Shown in pieces: positions 19,697-20,678 of a stretch of DNA of 20,678 nt. The notes under the pieces were generated by a model. The model worked only from the letters and a program-made list of their open reading frames with translations, was not told the origin of the DNA and did no database searches. The stretch lies in assembly GCA_015852425.1 (NCBI GenBank), contig JAAAIG010000695.1:1-20678 (forward strand). The letters run 5' to 3'. Both the position numbers and the translations under genes were made by a program. Numbering within the stretch: position 1 is the first letter of the stretch; every line of letters starts with the position of its first letter. Source of the DNA: Gryganskiella cystojenkinii (lineage: Eukaryota > Mortierellomycota > Mortierellomycetes > Mortierellales > Mortierellaceae).

Positions 19697-20678
19697 GACG
19701 TTTGTTATTTCTTTTGCCATATATTGTATTCCTGTCTCGCTTTCACACACACACACACACACCTCTTGTACCATAGTCAGCATACTCCCTAATCGTAAGC
19801 AAAATACAAAAAGAACATAAAGAAACTCTTTCTAGCAACAAAAAACTTGGCCGGACGGAGACGGAAAAATCAACGGCACTTACAAATTTGGTGGCGCCGA
19901 TCAGTCTGCAGGAAATAGAGACCTTGACGAAAAGAAGTAATCCGATGAAACGAGGATTTTTTTAAATTACTCTCTTTTTTATCCTCTCAGGTTTCTTTTT
20001 AACCCTCTTATTTAGAGAACTCGGAATGATTTTACTCCAGGAAGTGGATTGATTGGGGTTGTCTCTGCTGTGCGAGACTGGTTTGAAAAATACCCAAAAA
20101 AGTGGAATACTGGGGGAAAATATTCTAGAAAATTTCTTATGAATAAGAGTTTGTGTACTCAACTACCCCATATTTTTTCCCATCCCTGCAGCACGTTCTG
20201 CCCATTTTTTGGACCAAATCACACCAAAGAACCCACTTTTGAACTTTTCTAGCGGAGGATCATGCACAGCTACGCTTTTACCCTTTGCAGCAGTTATGAC
20301 CATTTGGCACAGCAAAAAACCAGCCAGGTTTGAGCCTCACGGAGGTGGTTGTTGGAGATGTAGACCAGAAAAGTTGATGAATGAGAGTGATGTGGACGTG
20401 GGGTTCTTTGTGAACAGCGAATTGGGTGTTGCATTCACATGTGCCATTAGGAGTGAGAATGAACCAGAAGTTGGACGAGTGTGTTGCTGGGGTCACTGTT
20501 GGAATATTCTGTTAACGCTCTGGAAGTGGATTAAAATAATGAAGGGGTCTGATCTACTCAAGAAAAAAAGTTGGCATAATTGGGAGTGCTTCTTTTTGTC
20601 AAGGTCTCTAATTTGAATTGTCAGAATATTGTGCCTTTCACCAAATAAAAATTAAAGTGACAGATAAAATGATTTTAA
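19697..20678. other. 3' flank of PPxY gene and unassigned sequence
   Basis: A CA microsatellite lies just after the stop codon, followed by A/T-rich sequence with many A- and T-runs. A 135-codon open frame at 20209-20616 has an unusual Cys/Trp-rich composition and no recognised motif, so I do not call it a gene. Nothing else is recognised before the window end. Confidence 0.55.
19744..19762. repeat. (CA)9 microsatellite
   Basis: Nine CA units plus a final C, about 48 bp downstream of the PPxY gene stop codon, probably in its 3' UTR. Confidence 0.95.

Noticed and set aside
20209..20616. 135-codon plus-strand open frame, Cys/Trp-rich
   Set aside because: No recognised motif, A/T-rich surroundings, unbiased codon use; may be real but cannot be supported.

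Overview
The window looks like nuclear DNA from a filamentous fungus, probably an early-diverging one (Mortierella-like; this is an inference from style, not from a marker gene). Seven genes are interrupted by short introns (107-448 nt, GT-AG with one GC-AG, CTAAC/CTAAT-type branch sites). Their leaders are often C/T-rich, several proteins carry Gln/Asn, Ser or Thr homopolymers, and the products are typical eukaryotic housekeeping proteins. I see no prokaryotic genes, rRNA, tRNA or CRISPR. All exon joins below were worked out by hand from splice signals and reading frame.

Layout. (1) 265-1062 (+): CCDC25/Jlp2-type NFACT-R protein. (2) 1238-2225 (-): CHTOP-like mRNA-export factor ending in a duplicated FoP motif, convergent with gene 1. 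(3) 3161-5285 (-): Gln/Asn-rich coiled-coil protein of unknown function. (4) 6623-10449 (-): very large mitochondrial PPR protein built from a triplicated PPR super-module; its start codon sits in a 17-codon first exon. (5) 10993-13337 (-): beta subunit of the mitochondrial processing peptidase. (6) 15550-16305 (+): succinate dehydrogenase membrane-anchor subunit (SDHD/Sdh4). (7) 18207-19696 (+): single-pass membrane protein with three PPxY motifs, probably a client or adaptor of a Nedd4/Rsp5-type ubiquitin ligase.

The 2.2-kb divergent space between genes 5 and 6 holds remnants of at least two broken coding sequences, one on each strand. It also holds two RTCACGTG (Cbf1-type E-box) sites, one facing each mitochondrial gene. 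The other intergenic spaces are A/T- and C/T-rich and hold microsatellites, a 21-bp perfect fold-back repeat (17035-17124) and a TATA box.

Three consecutive genes (4, 5, 6) act in mitochondria: organelle RNA handling, presequence cleavage, and respiratory complex II. The other four act in RNA export, NFACT-R-type RNA or DNA binding, membrane-protein ubiquitination, or are unknown. The best leads for something undescribed are the PPR super-repeat protein, the triple-PPxY membrane protein, the orphan Q/N-rich protein, and the paired broken genes. I found no clear multi-gene novel system.
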